A stretch of 56,014 nucleotides of DNA from Deltaproteobacteria bacterium (GTDB lineage: Bacteria > Myxococcota_A > Polyangia > Haliangiales > Haliangiaceae), in the NCBI GenBank assembly GCA_021413675.1, contig JAIOQA010000441.1, positions 1 to 56,014 on the forward strand, in the 5' to 3' direction. Position numbers and translations under genes: made by a program. The notes under the pieces are model-generated. The model was given only the letters and a program-made list of their open reading frames with translations. It was not told where the DNA came from and did not search any database. Below, in pieces: positions 45,804 through 53,663 of this stretch (position 1 is the first letter of the stretch; each line of letters starts with the position of its first letter).

Positions 45804-47615
45804 ATGAGCCCTCCGTTCGATGTCGTGCTGCGCGGTGGCCTTTGGTTCGACGGCACCGGAGCGCCACCGTCGGTCCGCGATCTCGGCATCCGCGACGGCA
45901 AGCTGGTGGCCGCCTCCGTCACGCCGCTGATCGCCGGCCCCGACACCGAGATCGTCGACGCCACGGGGCGATGGATCGTGCCGGGGTTCATCGACGTGCA
46001 CACGCACTACGACGCGGAGGTGTTGGTCGCCCCGGGGTTGGGCGAGTCTGTGCGCCACGGCGTCACGACGGTGATGTTCGGCAGCTGCTCGCTGTCCACG
46101 ATCTTCGCGCCGCCGCTCGACCTCGCGGATCTGTTCAGCCGGGTCGAGGCGCTGCCGCGAGAGCAGGTGCTCGCCGCACTCGAGCAGCGCAAGACCTGGA
46201 CGTCGCCGCGCGAGTACGTCGCCGCGCTTGAGCGGCTGCCGCTCGGCCCCAACGTGACGGCGTTCGTGGGCCACTCGGATCTCCGCGCGCACGTGATGGG
46301 GCTGGGCGACGCGACTGACCCGAAGCGCAAGGCGACCGAGGCCGAGCTGGTGGCGATGGAGCGCGGGCTTGAAGACGCGCTCGATGCCGGCTTCCTCGGC
46401 CTGTCCACGATGACCAACCCCTGGGACAAGCTCGATGGCGATCGCTATCGCTCGCGCAAGCTGCCGTCGGCGTACGCGCCGTGGAGCGAGTTCCGCAGGC
46501 TCGGCAAGGTGTTGCGCCGCCGCGGCCGGATGCTGCAGGGCATCCCAAACCTCAACACCAAGGTTGATTTGTTCCTGTTCCTCGCCGCCTCGACGGGGTT
46601 GTTTCGCAAGGCGATGAAGGTCTCGTTGCTCGCCGCCGCCGACGCGAAGGCGACTCGATTCTTGCATCGCGTGTTTGGCCCGCTGGCCTGGCTCACCAAC
46701 ACGCTGGGCCGCGGCGCGTTCCGCTGGCAGCACCTGCCGACCGCGTTCCAGGTCTACGCCGACGGCATCGATCTGGTCGTGTTCGAGGAGTTCGGGTCGG
46801 GCCGCGCGGCGCTCCACTTGAAGGACGAGCTGGCGCGCAACCAGCTCATGCGCGACCCGGCCTACCGCCGCGCATTCCGCGCTGACTTCGAGAAGCGGTT
46901 CGCGTCGCGCGTCTGGCACCGTGACTTCCAGGATGCCGAGATCGTTGGGTGTCCCGACAAATCACTGATCGGCCAGAGCATTGCCGGGGTTGCTTCTGCG
47001 CGCGGGCTCCACCCCACCGACGCCTTCCTCGACCTGATCGTCGAGCACGGCAAGCAGCTGCGCTGGCGCACGACGATCGCCAACGACCGCACGCCGCAGC
47101 TCGACCGGCTGGTGAAGCAGAGCGGCGTGACGATCGGGTTCTCGGATGCGGGCGCGCACCTGCGCAACATGGCGTTCTACAACTTCCCGATCCGCCTGCT
47201 TGCCCGCGTGCACGCGGCCGCGAAGGCCGGCACGCCGTTCCTCGCGCCGGAGCAGGCGATTTACAAGCTTTCAGGCGAGCTTGGCGACTTCTACGGCATC
47301 GACGCGGGGCACCTGCGGGTCGGCGATCGCGCGGATCTCGCGATCATCGATCCCGTCGGCCTCGAGGACGACCCGTGCACGTACGCCGAGGCGCCGCTGC
47401 CCGAGCTCGGCGGGGTCAACCGCATGGTGAACCGCAACGATCGCGCGGTCGCGGCGACGATGGTCGCCGGCACGATCGTGTACAGCGCCGGGACGTTCGT
47501 CCCGGGCTACGGCAAGACCGTCGGCACCGGCCGGTTCCTGCGCGCCGGAAAACCAACCCCGGAGCGCGCGCGGGCCGAGGCCCCCGCCCAGGCTGCGCGC
47601 GTCGGGGCGTCGTGA
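45804..47615 (+). CDS. amidohydrolase, N-acyl-D-amino-acid deacylase-like
   Basis: 603 residues. The metal site begins with GFIDVHTHYDAEVL (HxH, about residue 71). Further metal residues are in the H-rich parts FVGHSDLRAHVMG and IGFSDAGAHLRNM (Asp). The N-terminal composite domain shows DVVLRGGLWFDGTGAPPSVR; the ADEGI-like end is DRADLAIIDPVGLEDDP. Members hydrolyse N-acyl-D-amino acids or related amides; the substrate here is unknown. The last 20 residues (GKPTPERARAEAPAQAARVG) are atypical and are encoded by a copy of the dispersed AACCAACCCCGG repeat. It overlaps the downstream TetR gene by 4 bp (GTGA). Start at the ATG 45804. Confidence 0.88.
   Translation: MSPPFDVVLRGGLWFDGTGAPPSVRDLGIRDGKLVAASVTPLIAGPDTEIVDATGRWIVPGFIDVHTHYDAEVLVAPGLGESVRHGVTTVMFGSCSLSTIFAPPLDLADLFSRVEALPREQVLAALEQRKTWTSPREYVAALERLPLGPNVTAFVGHSDLRAHVMGLGDATDPKRKATEAELVAMERGLEDALDAGFLGLSTMTNPWDKLDGDRYRSRKLPSAYAPWSEFRRLGKVLRRRGRMLQGIPNLNTKVDLFLFLAASTGLFRKAMKVSLLAAADAKATRFLHRVFGPLAWLTNTLGRGAFRWQHLPTAFQVYADGIDLVVFEEFGSGRAALHLKDELARNQLMRDPAYRRAFRADFEKRFASRVWHRDFQDAEIVGCPDKSLIGQSIAGVASARGLHPTDAFLDLIVEHGKQLRWRTTIANDRTPQLDRLVKQSGVTIGFSDAGAHLRNMAFYNFPIRLLARVHAAAKAGTPFLAPEQAIYKLSGELGDFYGIDAGHLRVGDRADLAIIDPVGLEDDPCTYAEAPLPELGGVNRMVNRNDRAVAATMVAGTIVYSAGTFVPGYGKTVGTGRFLRAGKPTPERARAEAPAQAARVGAS
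47545..47564. repeat. dispersed AAAACCAACCCCGG motif in the amidohydrolase 3' end
   Basis: CCGGAAAACCAACCCCGGAG, read as part of the C-terminal tail (GKPTPE). Same motif as the 22.5-kb pair and the 32.6-kb array. Confidence 0.7.
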
Positions 47616-48289
47616 CCCGCGCGCCGAAGCGCCCGCCGCGGCGCCGGACGCAGGCGGAGCGCAAGGGCGACACGATCGGCAAGCTGCTGGACGCGACGGT
47701 GGCCGCGCTCAGCGAGGTCGGGTACACGCGAACGACGGTGCAGGAGGTGTCGTCGCGCGCGGGCGTGTCGGTCGGCGGGCTGTTCCGGCACTTCGCCTCG
47801 CGCCTCGATCTGCTGATCGCGGCGGCCGAGCACGTGCGCATGCGCCAGTTCGCGGCGTTCCGCGCCGGGCTCGAGCAGCTGGCCACGATCTCGGTGCTCG
47901 ATTGTCTGCGACTCCTCCGCGCAGGGTGTCGCGCGCCGATCAACACCGCCTGGTACGAGCTGCTCGGCGCGGCGCGCAGCGATGCGGCGCTGCGCGCGCG
48001 ACTGGCGCCGGTCGCGGCCCGCTACCACGCCGAGATCGCCGCGCTCGGACGGTCCCTGCCGATCGCGGGCGAGATCGCGCCCGCGCTCGTCGACACGGTG
48101 CTGTTCACGATGGTCCACGTACTCGACGGCGAGGCGCTGTCGGCGGTGGTCCACGCGCAGCCCGAGCAGGAGGAGCTGCGGCTCGAGCTGCTGGCGGAGA
48201 TGGTCGCCCGCGCCCAGGCCACGCCGCGGACCGCGCCACGCCGGGCCGCGCCACGCCGGACCGCGCGCCGCGCTACCATCGCAGCGTGA
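47612..48289 (+). CDS. TetR family regulator of the amidohydrolase operon
   Basis: 225 residues from a GTG overlapping the amidohydrolase stop. The HTH is at about residues 25-65: LLDATVAALSEVGYTRTTVQ, then a recognition helix in VSVGGLFRHFASRLDLLIAA. The C-terminal ligand domain is helical; the last 30 residues (RTAPRRAAPRRTARRATIAA) are an Arg/Ala/Pro tail. Operator candidate at 45754. It probably responds to a substrate or product of the amidohydrolase. Its end overlaps the start of the next lipoprotein gene (GTGA). Confidence 0.88.
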   Translation: MTRAPKRPPRRRTQAERKGDTIGKLLDATVAALSEVGYTRTTVQEVSSRAGVSVGGLFRHFASRLDLLIAAAEHVRMRQFAAFRAGLEQLATISVLDCLRLLRAGCRAPINTAWYELLGAARSDAALRARLAPVAARYHAEIAALGRSLPIAGEIAPALVDTVLFTMVHVLDGEALSAVVHAQPEQEELRLELLAEMVARAQATPRTAPRRAAPRRTARRATIAA

Positions 48290-48666
48290 ACGCGCCCGCG
48301 ATCGCGGTGATCATCGCCGGCCTCGGCGCGAGCTGCACCCCACCCCATCCCGCGCCGATCGCCAACGCGGTCGCCGGGCCCGACGCGATCGTCGTCGAGG
48401 AGGCCACCGGCGCCGCGCCCCTCCGCGAATGTCCGCGGCGCGGCGCGCCCGCGCCTGAGCTCGAGGCGCCGCTCCGCCGGTTCATGGCGAACGAGCACCC
48501 GGTCACCGACGCATCGATCGCGATCGACGCGCGCACCATCGCCGGGCAGATCACCGTGACCCACGCGTCGTTCGAGCAGACCTACTGCACGCGCGTCGTG
48601 CCGGGGCGCCCGCGCACGGTGCTGGTCTCGCCCAGCATGACGATCATCCTGAAGGCGCTGGACTGA
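48286..48666 (+). CDS. small lipoprotein candidate
   Basis: 126 residues from a GTG overlapping the TetR stop. The start reads MNAPAIAVIIAGLGASC, a short lipoprotein signal whose lipobox (LGASC) is not perfect. The mature part has no recognised domain: Pro/Ala-rich at first, then LEAPLRRFMANEHPVTDASI and a strand-rich end (AGQITVTHASFEQTYCTRVV, RTVLVSPSMTIILKALD). The tight overlap supports translation, but the function is unknown. It converges on the 487-residue lipoprotein gene. Confidence 0.6.
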   Translation: MNAPAIAVIIAGLGASCTPPHPAPIANAVAGPDAIVVEEATGAAPLRECPRRGAPAPELEAPLRRFMANEHPVTDASIAIDARTIAGQITVTHASFEQTYCTRVVPGRPRTVLVSPSMTIILKALD

Positions 48667-48735
48667 GTCTCGGGCTCACGAAGTGAAGCACTCGGGCCCG
48701 CACGAGATCGGGTTCGCGCGCAACCCGACGCTGCG

Positions 48736-50199
48736 CTACTTGCCCTTGCCCTTGGGCACCGCGGCGCACGTCCCCGGGCACGACGTGATCACCAGGTGGC
48801 GGTGCTTGTGCACGTCGGGGTACCCGAAGCGGAACGCCAGGTCGCGCTTGGGCTGGCCATTCCACAGGCCGCGCCACGACACCGTCGCCGCGCGGCCCGC
48901 GTCGAGGTGCGGCCCGTCGAACGTGCCGTAGGTCTCCTGCTGGAAGCCGGCCGGCGCGGCGAACATCGGCGGGATGCCGGTCGCGTCCGAGACCATCCAC
49001 ACGACGTGGTCGAGCAGGTAGTTGCGGATCGTCGAGAACGACTCCCACGAGAGCAGGAAGCTCGCCGCCTTGGTCATGCCCGCGACCTTGCCCTTGGCGG
49101 CGAGGTGCTTGATGACGCGGTCGTCGCCCTTGAGGTGCTCGTCGTCGAGGTTCCAGCGGATGTGGCGATAGACGCGGACGCGCGACTCGCCGGCCTTCTG
49201 GAAGCGCAGCTCCATGTTGCTGAACTTGTAGTTGCGGTTCTCGGCGGTGACCTTGTTGGGATCACCGGTGGCCGCGACTTCCTCGTCGGTGAGGTAGTGC
49301 AGCGTGCCGTCGGGCTCGATGCGGAAGTAGTGCAGCGACACCGGCGTGAAGCCGTGCACGCGCAGCGCCGACAGGCTGAAGATGAGCTGACCGGGCAGCT
49401 TGCCCGCGCGCATCGAGTCGATGAGATCCATCGTGTTCGAGAAGTCGACCGTGTACAGGAACCGCAGGAGGCGGCGCTGCTCGTCGAGCGCGGTCGACAG
49501 CGCCTTGCCGTGCAGGCCGTCGATGCTGCGCGCGTCGCCGGCGGGCTCGAGCGACAGCGTCGTGATCTCGTCGGCATCCGGGTAGACCGTGAGCGCCGTC
49601 GAGAGATCGCCGCCAGCGAACGGGTAGACCACGGTCTTGGGCAGGTTGGCCGGCACGTGCTCGGCGAAGAACGGGCGCGCCATCGTGAGCCAGTGCTCGG
49701 CGTACGACTCCTGCACCGCGCGCACCTGCTTGCAGTACTTGTCGATGATCGCGGCGTCGAGCTTGTCGGGCAGGTCGCCCTCGCCGCAGGCCGCGGCGCG
49801 GAACAGGACGTTGGCCTCGGAGATGAAATCGTGACCGGTCGGCGCGGGCTGCGCCGCGACCGCCGGCGCCGGATCCGCGGCCGCCGCGCCGGAGCCCGCC
49901 GCTGCCGCCGAGCCGCTGCCCGCGGCCGCCGCCGAACCGGAACCGGCCGGAGCTGCCGAGCCGGAGCCCGCGACCGCCGACGAGCCGGAGCCCGCGGCCG
50001 CCGACGAGCCGGAGCCCGCGGCCGCCGAGCCTTCCGCACCCGCGGCCGAGCCACTGCCCGTCGGCGCGCTCGCGCTACCGGCGGCGCTGCCGCTGGCGAC
50101 CGGTGCGGCCGAGCCCACGGCGGGCGAGCTGCCGCTCTTGCAGGCGGCGAAGGCGAGGATCGACGAGAGGGCGGCGATGAGCCGCGTCCGGGAACACAT
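48736..50199 (-). CDS. lipoprotein with Gly-Ser-Ala-rich linker and unknown C-terminal domain
   Basis: 487 residues from the ATG at 50199. The lipobox is in MCSRTRLIAALSSILAFAAC (Cys 20). Residues 21-110 are a low-complexity linker of GSGSAA, GSGSS and PAPA units, expected to span the cell wall or envelope. The rest (DLPDKLDAAIIDKYCKQVRA and on) is a soluble domain of about 370 residues with acidic/aromatic segments (YAEHWLTMARPFFAEHVPAN, PKTVVYPFAGGDLSTALTVY, KGDDRVIKHLAAKG) that I do not recognise. It ends in KGKGK. Likely an outer-membrane-anchored protein that reaches far from the membrane. Confidence 0.75.
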   Translation of the reverse strand: MCSRTRLIAALSSILAFAACKSGSSPAVGSAAPVASGSAAGSASAPTGSGSAAGAEGSAAAGSGSSAAAGSGSSAVAGSGSAAPAGSGSAAAAGSGSAAAAGSGAAAADPAPAVAAQPAPTGHDFISEANVLFRAAACGEGDLPDKLDAAIIDKYCKQVRAVQESYAEHWLTMARPFFAEHVPANLPKTVVYPFAGGDLSTALTVYPDADEITTLSLEPAGDARSIDGLHGKALSTALDEQRRLLRFLYTVDFSNTMDLIDSMRAGKLPGQLIFSLSALRVHGFTPVSLHYFRIEPDGTLHYLTDEEVAATGDPNKVTAENRNYKFSNMELRFQKAGESRVRVYRHIRWNLDDEHLKGDDRVIKHLAAKGKVAGMTKAASFLLSWESFSTIRNYLLDHVVWMVSDATGIPPMFAAPAGFQQETYGTFDGPHLDAGRAATVSWRGLWNGQPKRDLAFRFGYPDVHKHRHLVITSCPGTCAAVPKGKGK

Positions 50200-50288
50200 G
50201 GCGTCGGATGATGCAACGAACCGAGGCGGTGGTGTCATTCCTCCGCTCCGACAATTGCTGAAAGTCGGGGGGGCCGGCCCCCGATTCC

Positions 50289-50771
50289 CTACTCCGCCGG
50301 GGTCGCGATCGAGGCCACGGCGGTGGCGATCTCGTCGGCGGCGTCCTCCTCGAGCCCGAGCCCGGTCCGCAGCGCCTCGAGCAGCTCGCTCTCGGGCGGC
50401 GCCAGCTCGAGGTCGGCGATCACGATCGCGAACGCGAGCGCGTAGGCCAGCGCCGCCGCGGGCGTGCCTCGGAGCTGCGCCGCGTGGGTCTGGACCAGCT
50501 CGAGCCGGGCCGCGCCATCGGCGAGCGGCGCCAGGGTCGGCGGCGCGGTGTCGAGGCGCGCGGTCGCGTAGACCCGGGCCACGACCGCGTCGAACAGCGC
50601 GGCCTCGTCGGGATCCTCGACCTCGTCCGCGGCCATCGCGAGCTGCGCGATCGCGACGATCAGCTCGGCCTCGCTGGCGGTGATCGCGGGCTCGCCCTCG
50701 CGATAGGGCCCACCGCGCCCGCTCATCACGGTGGCCACGATCCGGTCGAACTGCTCGGCGTCGATCTGCAC
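50289..50771 (-). CDS. TerB-like helical protein, tentative
   Basis: 160 residues, all helical and acidic: ELIVAIAQLAMAADEVEDPD, AALFDAVVARVYATARLDTA, ALAYALAFAIVIADLELAPP, then a final helix ATAVASIATPAE. The A-x-A-D-x-x-x-D/E-x-x-E motif (MAADEVEDPDEAALF), repeated in form in IVIADLELAPPESELLE, matches the Asp/Glu pairs of TerB-fold proteins, which are linked to tellurite resistance and metal sensing. No signal peptide. Divergent from the 144-residue gene, 108 bp between starts. The assignment is based on the pattern of helices and acidic residues only. Confidence 0.5.
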   Translation of the reverse strand: MQIDAEQFDRIVATVMSGRGGPYREGEPAITASEAELIVAIAQLAMAADEVEDPDEAALFDAVVARVYATARLDTAPPTLAPLADGAARLELVQTHAAQLRGTPAAALAYALAFAIVIADLELAPPESELLEALRTGLGLEEDAADEIATAVASIATPAE

Positions 50772-50879
50772 GCGCGCACCGTACCGCGGTCGCGGGCGGG
50801 CGTGACACGCTCGGCGATGCGATCGCTTGTCACATCGCCCCGCCGCCGCGTCTGCACCTCACCCCGAACTGGAGCCCGC

Positions 50880-51314
50880 ATGTCCGCCCGCTTCGTCGAT
50901 GCCCGCGCGATCTCCTCGCTCGATCAGCTGACCGCGATCCAGGAGCAGCAGCTCGCCCTCGCCGGGCGCAAGTACGACGGCGCCGACCGCCCGGCCGCCG
51001 ACCGGATCGCGGGCGACGCCCCCGAGAGCGAGGAGGGCAGCTTCCTCGGCTTCTGCGATCACTGGCGCGTCGTCGACGGCGATCACCACCTGTTCGACGC
51101 GTGGATCTACAACGTCGACAGCGGCACGATCTTCCGCGCCGATACCACCGAGGTCGTGGCCGAGATCATCCAGTTCGGCCTCGAGTGCGACGACGACGCG
51201 ATCGCCGAGCAGCTCGGCGCGGCGATGGTCGCATGCAAGCTCCTCCCCCACGGCGACAGCGAGTACGCGCGCTTCGCGGCCATCCTCGCGGCCCAGGCCC
51301 CCGACGCGCCCTGA
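50880..51314 (+). CDS. hypothetical protein, 144 residues
   Basis: No family recognised. Start at the ATG 50880. It is acidic and soluble: MSARFVDARAISSLDQLTAI, a Glu/Ser-rich stretch (DAPESEEGSFLGF), then strand-like segments (HWRVVDGDHHLFDAWIYNVD, SGTIFRADTTEVVAEIIQFG) and helices (DDDAIAEQLGAAMVACKLLP). The W/Y/F/D content of the middle part suggests a small binding domain. Its stop is directly followed by the stop of the convergent GGDEF gene (no intergenic base). Confidence 0.55.
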   Translation: MSARFVDARAISSLDQLTAIQEQQLALAGRKYDGADRPAADRIAGDAPESEEGSFLGFCDHWRVVDGDHHLFDAWIYNVDSGTIFRADTTEVVAEIIQFGLECDDDAIAEQLGAAMVACKLLPHGDSEYARFAAILAAQAPDAP

Positions 51315-52703
51315 TCACACCGTGCGATCGCGGCCGGCGTGCTTGGCCTCGTACAGCCGCTCGTCGGCGCGCGCGATCAGCGCCATCGGCTCGATCGCAT
51401 CGACGCCGAGCTCGGCGACGCCGGCGCTGAACGTGTAGCGGACCACGCCGCCGACCGGCTCGCGCTCGGCCAGGCCGCGGCGGATGCCCTCGATGACCGC
51501 GCGGGCCTGGACCGCGCCGGTGCCGCGCAGCACCAGCGCGAACTCCTCGCCGCCGTAGCGGCCGATCATGTCGCTGGCCCGCAGCCGATCGGTGACGACC
51601 TTCGCGAAGTCGCGCAGCACCGCGTCGCCGACGACGTGGCCGTGCTCGTCGTTGACCCGCTTGAAGTGATCGAGATCGATGATCGCCACCGCGAGCCGCT
51701 CGCCGCGGCTCACCAGGTCCTGCAGCTGCTCGAGCAGGTGGCGCCGGTTGAACAGCCCGGTCAGCCCGTCGCGGATCGCGAGGTCGCGCATCCGCGCCTC
51801 GCTCGCGCGCAGCGCCTGCTCCGAGCGCCGCTGCGACGTGACGTCGCGGAAGCTCCAGACCCGGCCCACGACCTCGTCGCGCAGCACCTGCGGCCGCGAG
51901 CAGCGCTCCAAGACCCGGCCGTCGCGCAGCTCGAGGATGTCGATGGTCTCGAGGTCACCGGCGAAGATCTCGTTGGCCGCCGCGATCAGCTCGCTCGGCC
52001 CGAGGGTGAGCGAGGCCATGTGGTCCTGGACCAGCGCGAGCGAGGCGATCTGCGTGCGATCGATGCCCCACATGTCGAGCAGCCGCCGGTTGAACGCGAC
52101 CACGCGCTTCTCGTCGGCGGCGAGGATGCCCTCGCCGGTCGACTCGAGGGTCGCGGTGAGCAGCGCCTCGCGCCGCGCGCGCTGCGACAGCTCGAGCGCC
52201 AGCGACGCCAGCGACGCGAGGAACGCGCCGTCCTTCTCCTCCGCGCGCGTCCACACCCGCGCCGCGCCGACGTGCTCGTGGCAGACCACGCCGACCAGGC
52301 CCAGGCCGAGGCGGATCGGCGCATCGAGCATCGCGCCGATGCCCAGCGGCGCGAGGTACCCCGGGCCGAACTCCGCGGTGCGCGGATCGGTCATCGCATC
52401 GGACGCCGCGATCGGCTCCTCCGCGGCGAGCGCGGCGAAGTACTGCGGGTAGTCGGCGGCGCGCAGCACCGTGCCGCGAGTGTGGCGCCCGGGCGTGGCC
52501 TCGTAGAGATCGATGCAGCGGAGCACGCCGTGGCCCTCGTCCATGAGCCAGATGCTGGCGCGCTCGACGCGCAGCGCGGCGACCGCGGTCTCGGTGATCG
52601 CCGGCAGCGCGCTGTCGGGGTCGCCCTCGTAGCGCCGCCAGAGCCGCGCGAGCTCGCTCAGGGCGTCGGACGTGGCGGCGTCCTTCGATGCGTCCTCCTC
52701 CAT
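51315..52703 (-). CDS. GAF-PAS-GGDEF diguanylate cyclase
   Basis: 462 residues from the ATG at 52703 (MEEDASKDAATSD); a longer frame upstream adds only non-family residues. GAF about residues 30-165 (IWLMDEGHGVLRCIDLYEAT, then LDAPIRLGLGLVGVVCHEHV). PAS about 175-290 (ALLTATLESTGEGILAADEK, SFRDVTSQRR). GGDEF about 300-462, with metal-binding DLDHFKRVNDEHGH, signature GRYGGEEFALVL and the inhibitory I-site RXXD (RASD) five residues before GGEEF. It makes c-di-GMP from two GTP, with product inhibition expected. It is cytoplasmic and probably controls motility or adhesion in response to a GAF/PAS signal. Confidence 0.94.
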   Translation of the reverse strand: MEEDASKDAATSDALSELARLWRRYEGDPDSALPAITETAVAALRVERASIWLMDEGHGVLRCIDLYEATPGRHTRGTVLRAADYPQYFAALAAEEPIAASDAMTDPRTAEFGPGYLAPLGIGAMLDAPIRLGLGLVGVVCHEHVGAARVWTRAEEKDGAFLASLASLALELSQRARREALLTATLESTGEGILAADEKRVVAFNRRLLDMWGIDRTQIASLALVQDHMASLTLGPSELIAAANEIFAGDLETIDILELRDGRVLERCSRPQVLRDEVVGRVWSFRDVTSQRRSEQALRASEARMRDLAIRDGLTGLFNRRHLLEQLQDLVSRGERLAVAIIDLDHFKRVNDEHGHVVGDAVLRDFAKVVTDRLRASDMIGRYGGEEFALVLRGTGAVQARAVIEGIRRGLAEREPVGGVVRYTFSAGVAELGVDAIEPMALIARADERLYEAKHAGRDRTV

Positions 52704-52873
52704 CGACAAGTAACGATTGTAGGGGCGCTCGCAAGCGTTGCTCAAGGGCGCGGTCGCGGATACCCGCCCGCGGGGATCGTGGTCCCCAGTGCGGCGTCGG
52801 TATCGCTCGCCGCGGCCCGAGTTGCCACCCACTGCCAGGTGGCCCGCGCCGTGCATCGTCGTACACCGTGCCC

Positions 52874-53197
52874 ATGCAGCGCACGCGCAGTATTGTGTCG
52901 CTCGCCGCCGCCGCCCTGGTGGTGATGAACCTGATCGACGGCCTGATGACGCTGGTCTGGGTCCGCTCCGGGGTCGCGACCGAGGGCAACCCGTTCATGG
53001 ACCGGCTGATGGCCCACGGCCCGGTCGGCTTCATGGCCACCAAGCTGGCGCTGGTCTCGCTGGGCGTCGGCCTGCTGTGGCGGCTGCGCCACCGCCGCGC
53101 GGCCGCGATCGGCATGGTCGGCGCCGCGGTGATCTACTCGTCGATCCTGCTCGTGCACCTGTCAGTCGCGCGCCACGTGGTGATGGCCGCGCTGTAG
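52874..53197 (+). CDS. DUF5658 family membrane protein
   Basis: 107 residues, starting at the ATG 52874. Three hydrophobic spans: SIVSLAAAALVVMNLIDGLM, GFMATKLALVSLGVGLLWRL and AAAIGMVGAAVIYSSILLVH. The segment NLIDGLMTLVWVRSGVATEG, with NPFMDRLMAHGPVGFMATKL, matches the DUF5658 pattern (E-x-N-P-x-M and then a Lys in a membrane helix). Function unknown. It lies upstream of the CoA-binding gene, 29 bp between stop and start. Confidence 0.75.
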   Translation: MQRTRSIVSLAAAALVVMNLIDGLMTLVWVRSGVATEGNPFMDRLMAHGPVGFMATKLALVSLGVGLLWRLRHRRAAAIGMVGAAVIYSSILLVHLSVARHVVMAAL

Positions 53198-53226
53198 CGC
53201 TCGCCCACGAGTGCTACGGTGTCGCC

Positions 53227-53652
53227 GTGGCGCACGATCGCAAGAGCGAGATCCTCTCCACCTGCCCGACCGTCGCGGTGCTCGGCATCCACGACGATCC
53301 GGCGCGACCCGCCAACTACGTCCCCGCGTACCTGCACGAGCAGGGCTACCGGATCCTCGGCGTGAACCCCGCGCTCGCCGGCCGCACGCTGTTCGGTCAG
53401 CCGGTGGTCGCGTCGCTGGCCGAGCTACACGAGCCGATCGACATGGTGGACGTGTTCCGGCGCTCCGAGCTGGTCGCGAATCACCAGGCCGAGCTGCTCG
53501 CGTGCAAGCCGCGCGTGGTGTGGTTGCAGCTCGGCGTGCGCAACGATGCGGTCGCCGCCGCGCTCGAGGCCGCAGGCATCGAGGTCGTGCAGGACGCCTG
53601 CACCCTCGCCGAGCACCGCCGCCGCGGACTCGGCACGCCGCACCGGCCGTAG
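53227..53652 (+). CDS. CoA-binding domain protein (YccU-like)
   Basis: 141 residues from GTG 53227. A Rossmann-like CoA-binding fold: TVAVLGIHDDPARPANYVPA with the Gly-rich first loop, YLHEQGYRILGVNPALAGRT, DMVDVFRRSELVANHQAEL and VVWLQLGVRNDAVAAALEAA, in the same order as YccU-type proteins. The usual C-terminal EDACTLAEHRR motif is present as QDACTLAEHRRRGL. It binds CoA; its physiological role is not established. It converges with the BNR lipoprotein gene. Confidence 0.85.
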   Translation: MAHDRKSEILSTCPTVAVLGIHDDPARPANYVPAYLHEQGYRILGVNPALAGRTLFGQPVVASLAELHEPIDMVDVFRRSELVANHQAELLACKPRVVWLQLGVRNDAVAAALEAAGIEVVQDACTLAEHRRRGLGTPHRP

Positions 53653-53663
53653 CTCGCGCGTCG

